Assembly: GCA_002688965.1 (NCBI GenBank)
Contig: NZEE01000007.1
Location: forward strand, 6,792-29,462
Reading direction: 5' to 3'
DNA length: 22,671 bases
From: an archaeon
GTDB taxonomy: Archaea > Aenigmatarchaeota > Aenigmatarchaeia > GW2011-AR5 > GCA-2688965
The notes beneath the pieces are model-generated. The model had not been told where the DNA came from, did not search any database, and worked only from the letters and a program-made list of their open reading frames with translations. The position numbers and the translations under genes were made by a program. Shown here piece by piece: positions 22,001 through 22,671 of this stretch (positions within the stretch are counted from its first letter, which is position 1; each line of letters starts with the position of its first letter).

Positions 22001-22671
22001 AGCATCTGAAATATCATTACCATCAGCATCCAAAGCTACACTTGTTGATAGTGCCACAGTTGTCATTGGTTCAGTATATTTAACTTCTTCAATTATTTTT
22101 GATCTCCAAGGACACCACCGATTATTAGGCAAGAATCCACCACCAACCTCATCTAAATGATTTTCTATATAAACCGGAGAAGCATCACAAACTTCTACAG
22201 CAATTTCCCAAAAAATAATAGAATCAGGTTCTAGATGATAACTCCAATCAGGGTTATAACTTGCTTGAGATTTAACAATTGTTCCCCCAACGCGGGTCTT
22301 ATTTGTTGGAACTTTATTAATAATATCTCTTGCTTCTTGTATTTTACTTGAATTAGTTAATTTGAAAATAAATTCATCTTCTTGTTCAAGATGATAAACA
22401 AATTTAAAATAAGCTTCTTCAAGAATAGTTGTCGTAGTAGAACTTATTGTAGTTGAAACCGTAGTTGTAGTAGTAGAACTTATTGTAGTTGAAACCGTAG
22501 TTGTAGTTAAAGAAGTTGTCGTAGTAGAATCACAATCAACAGTAGCATCATTCAAAAATGTAATTATTTCATCACTCGTCGTCCGTGTAGCACCAGACCC
22601 AACCACACCGTCTGTTAAACCATCACCAGTAAATCCAAACAAGTATCTTGTTATCAAAATACCATCTGTTA
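18998..22671 (-). CDS. Modular surface protein with C25-like protease region, 5' end beyond window
   Basis: The frame is open to the window edge, so the N-terminus is missing; about 1220 residues remain. In order there are: part of a dockerin-like repeat, a Thr-rich linker, a BP74-like domain (about residues 80-192, with FKLTNSSKIQEAR, VGGTIVK, YNPDWSYHLEP, VEVCDASPVYIE, LPNNRWCPW), two full dockerin-like repeats (about 208-320), a Cys-rich knot (325-375), a linker, beta-rich regions, a segment like CW_binding_2 (YELSLLASTYASLINAPLII) and a C25/caspase-like region. The latter shows YLDHANVNGW (possible catalytic His near 902), SDGCLSCAFD (possible Cys near 929) and LLGDPTFNPH. The His-Cys spacing of about 27 and the closing GDP motif fit gingipain-type proteases. 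The target is unknown. Confidence 0.75.
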   Translation of the reverse strand, partial: TDGILITRYLFGFTGDGLTDGVVGSGATRTTSDEIITFLNDATVDCDSTTTTSLTTTTVSTTISSTTTTTVSTTISSTTTTILEEAYFKFVYHLEQEDEFIFKLTNSSKIQEARDIINKVPTNKTRVGGTIVKSQASYNPDWSYHLEPDSIIFWEIAVEVCDASPVYIENHLDEVGGGFLPNNRWCPWRSKIIEEVKYTEPMTTVALSTSVALDADGNDISDALTDGILITRYLFGFTGDGLIDGAVGSGATRTTSDEIITYLDCAKSLGGLDADGNDISDALTDGILITRYLFGFTGDGLTDGAVGSGATRTMSDEIITFLNDAVVDCSGPTPTCSDGTLDLTCSITKPQYCNNGTLANDCSSCGCDTGYNCNATSNGCDIATTTTTTTIILDTNEKDMTKYSNKELFLISDKNWKDVLPFVSATVWTGSEACQKGYGTPDDVCVYPFLIYHDEGEMAVLDVSEDDFNVFVDANWMDISSFSNTLYLSSNTLNPYDTLTLRVVLENTADVQKHLNGLQLINYPSLLTGQTIIEINYEFAPGEIKEYEFNLTNTNPTNSFDIDSSIYFMQQYSPDKVTIIGNTPQELDDLLVAAPELGAGLISSQIQRTNPQDYLAYWQSYISVVYVEDTYELSLLASTYASLINAPLIIEGSTNDNSAVLSGRNLICVGNVSPTGSSCNETYNLEQLQQKYVDETNTDKIILVNPNDLNIKVTEEFQPEKSANPIYEIYSKTSLAAPILASAKKEILLSTTYTNYIVVDDFLETAITDLEINVRYLTIIASPDAIQNFGEWFISGYYANSSIDPYIYGSTDDDFFMELSVGRIYGLSLSDMSSYISRDIFYNYINEQDNSIIIYKGPDFPGFKYQAKTNEIILQNTNFDHQSVYTDEGDSFDVTDILDKNYINYLDHANVNGWVGISTSDLQNIWIKPNIMVSDGCLSCAFDKITWSAKKILWCTNILRRGALAHIGAVDVASPNMVSKIFLQNLVGNKDVGSAFKSFINLHVQYDVSVGFDFDSRTMFMLLGDPTFNPHIPNFDFSQNKHIDVNSNYAENNYSIILSYPERVPSIFYYQNGYNMSIFDPLFGQNLISSYTRRSISSNNIEWNKISSKIIIPIDFDITRINIKNSTVVLTQEDLVLIPTDMLDYDPCSPSAATYLNFNNCIGLKANFGGSWYNYLKLDFFSDSERNDYLHIEEFRDLEDSYFNNIPAYEYNITISLIEEDLT
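21683..21857 (-). repeat. Dockerin-like repeat copy 3
   Basis: This copy encodes a unit of LDADGNDISDALTDGILI, RYLFGFTGDGLTDGAVG, ATRTMSDEIITFLNDA type. It shares a run of about 50 identical bases with copy 1. The DxDGN start resembles a calcium-binding loop. Confidence 0.75.
21874..22040 (-). repeat. Dockerin-like repeat copy 2
   Basis: This copy encodes the same unit ending EIITYLDCA. It lies directly before copy 3 in the protein and keeps the DADGN loop. Confidence 0.75.
22434..22505 (-). repeat. Tandem 36-bp repeat in Thr-rich linker
   Basis: Two adjacent, essentially identical 36-base units encode TTTTVSTTISST-type repeats between dockerin-like copy 1 and the BP74-like domain. Confidence 0.75.
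22532..22671 (-). repeat. Dockerin-like repeat copy 1, cut by window edge
   Basis: The visible part encodes LTDGILITRYLFG through EIITFLNDATVDC and is nearly identical in DNA to copy 3. The Thr-rich linker follows it. Confidence 0.7.

Overview
The window reads as archaeal chromosome. It carries a PCNA sliding clamp, ribosomal protein L21e next to RNA polymerase subunit Rpo4 and a DUF655 protein (a classic archaeal neighbourhood), DUF1512 and a TrmB-type regulator. Many genes have a TATA box about 25 bp before the start codon. The DNA is AT-rich, genes are small and tightly packed, and several secreted proteins have Thr-rich linkers, Cys-rich modules or an N-terminal ITG-type motif. Together these suggest an uncultivated DPANN-type archaeon (Woesearchaeota, Aenigmarchaeota or similar). 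The phylum is inference; no rRNA is present.

Layout. 1-2341 (minus): 5' part of a secreted protein gene, a TrmB-like regulator and the DUF1512 membrane protein. 2438-5935: three envelope proteins, namely a single-pass extracellular protein, a 750-residue Cys-rich secreted protein and a small multi-pass membrane protein. 5880-8023 (minus): a PHP phosphoesterase coupled to a degenerate TGS GTPase, then a DUF1003 membrane protein. 8087-9296 (plus): a compact run of a 40-residue zinc ribbon, a thioredoxin-like protein, an unknown protein and an OB-fold protein. 9289-11401: a Thr-rich tail-anchored protein, PCNA and a HIT-family hydrolase. 11438-16256 (minus): an island of three FGase-like amidohydrolase paralogs (one split by a single in-frame TAA) and two tandem ATP-grasp proteins (one canonical RimK-like, one that has lost its catalytic residues). 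16365-18037 (minus): a 71-residue orphan with a strong promoter, tRNA-Trp(CCA), DUF655, Rpo4 and L21e. 18201-22671 (minus): a two-gene envelope operon whose first gene, cut by the window edge, joins dockerin-like repeats, a BP74-like domain and a C25 (gingipain-like) protease region.

Two modes of translation initiation are visible. Many genes look leaderless, with a TATA box 24-27 bp before the start. Others carry a GGTGAT-type Shine-Dalgarno 3-5 bases before ATG, matching the usual archaeal 16S tail AUCACC. At four genes a GTG that could pass for a start lies inside this motif, so I place the start at the downstream ATG.

The best candidate for an undescribed system is the 11438-16256 island. 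A peptide-bond-forming ATP-grasp enzyme with an inactive-looking paralog sits beside multiple FGase-like hydrolases, which could form a ligase/hydrolase pair acting on an amino-acid or peptide tag. Substrate and role are unknown.
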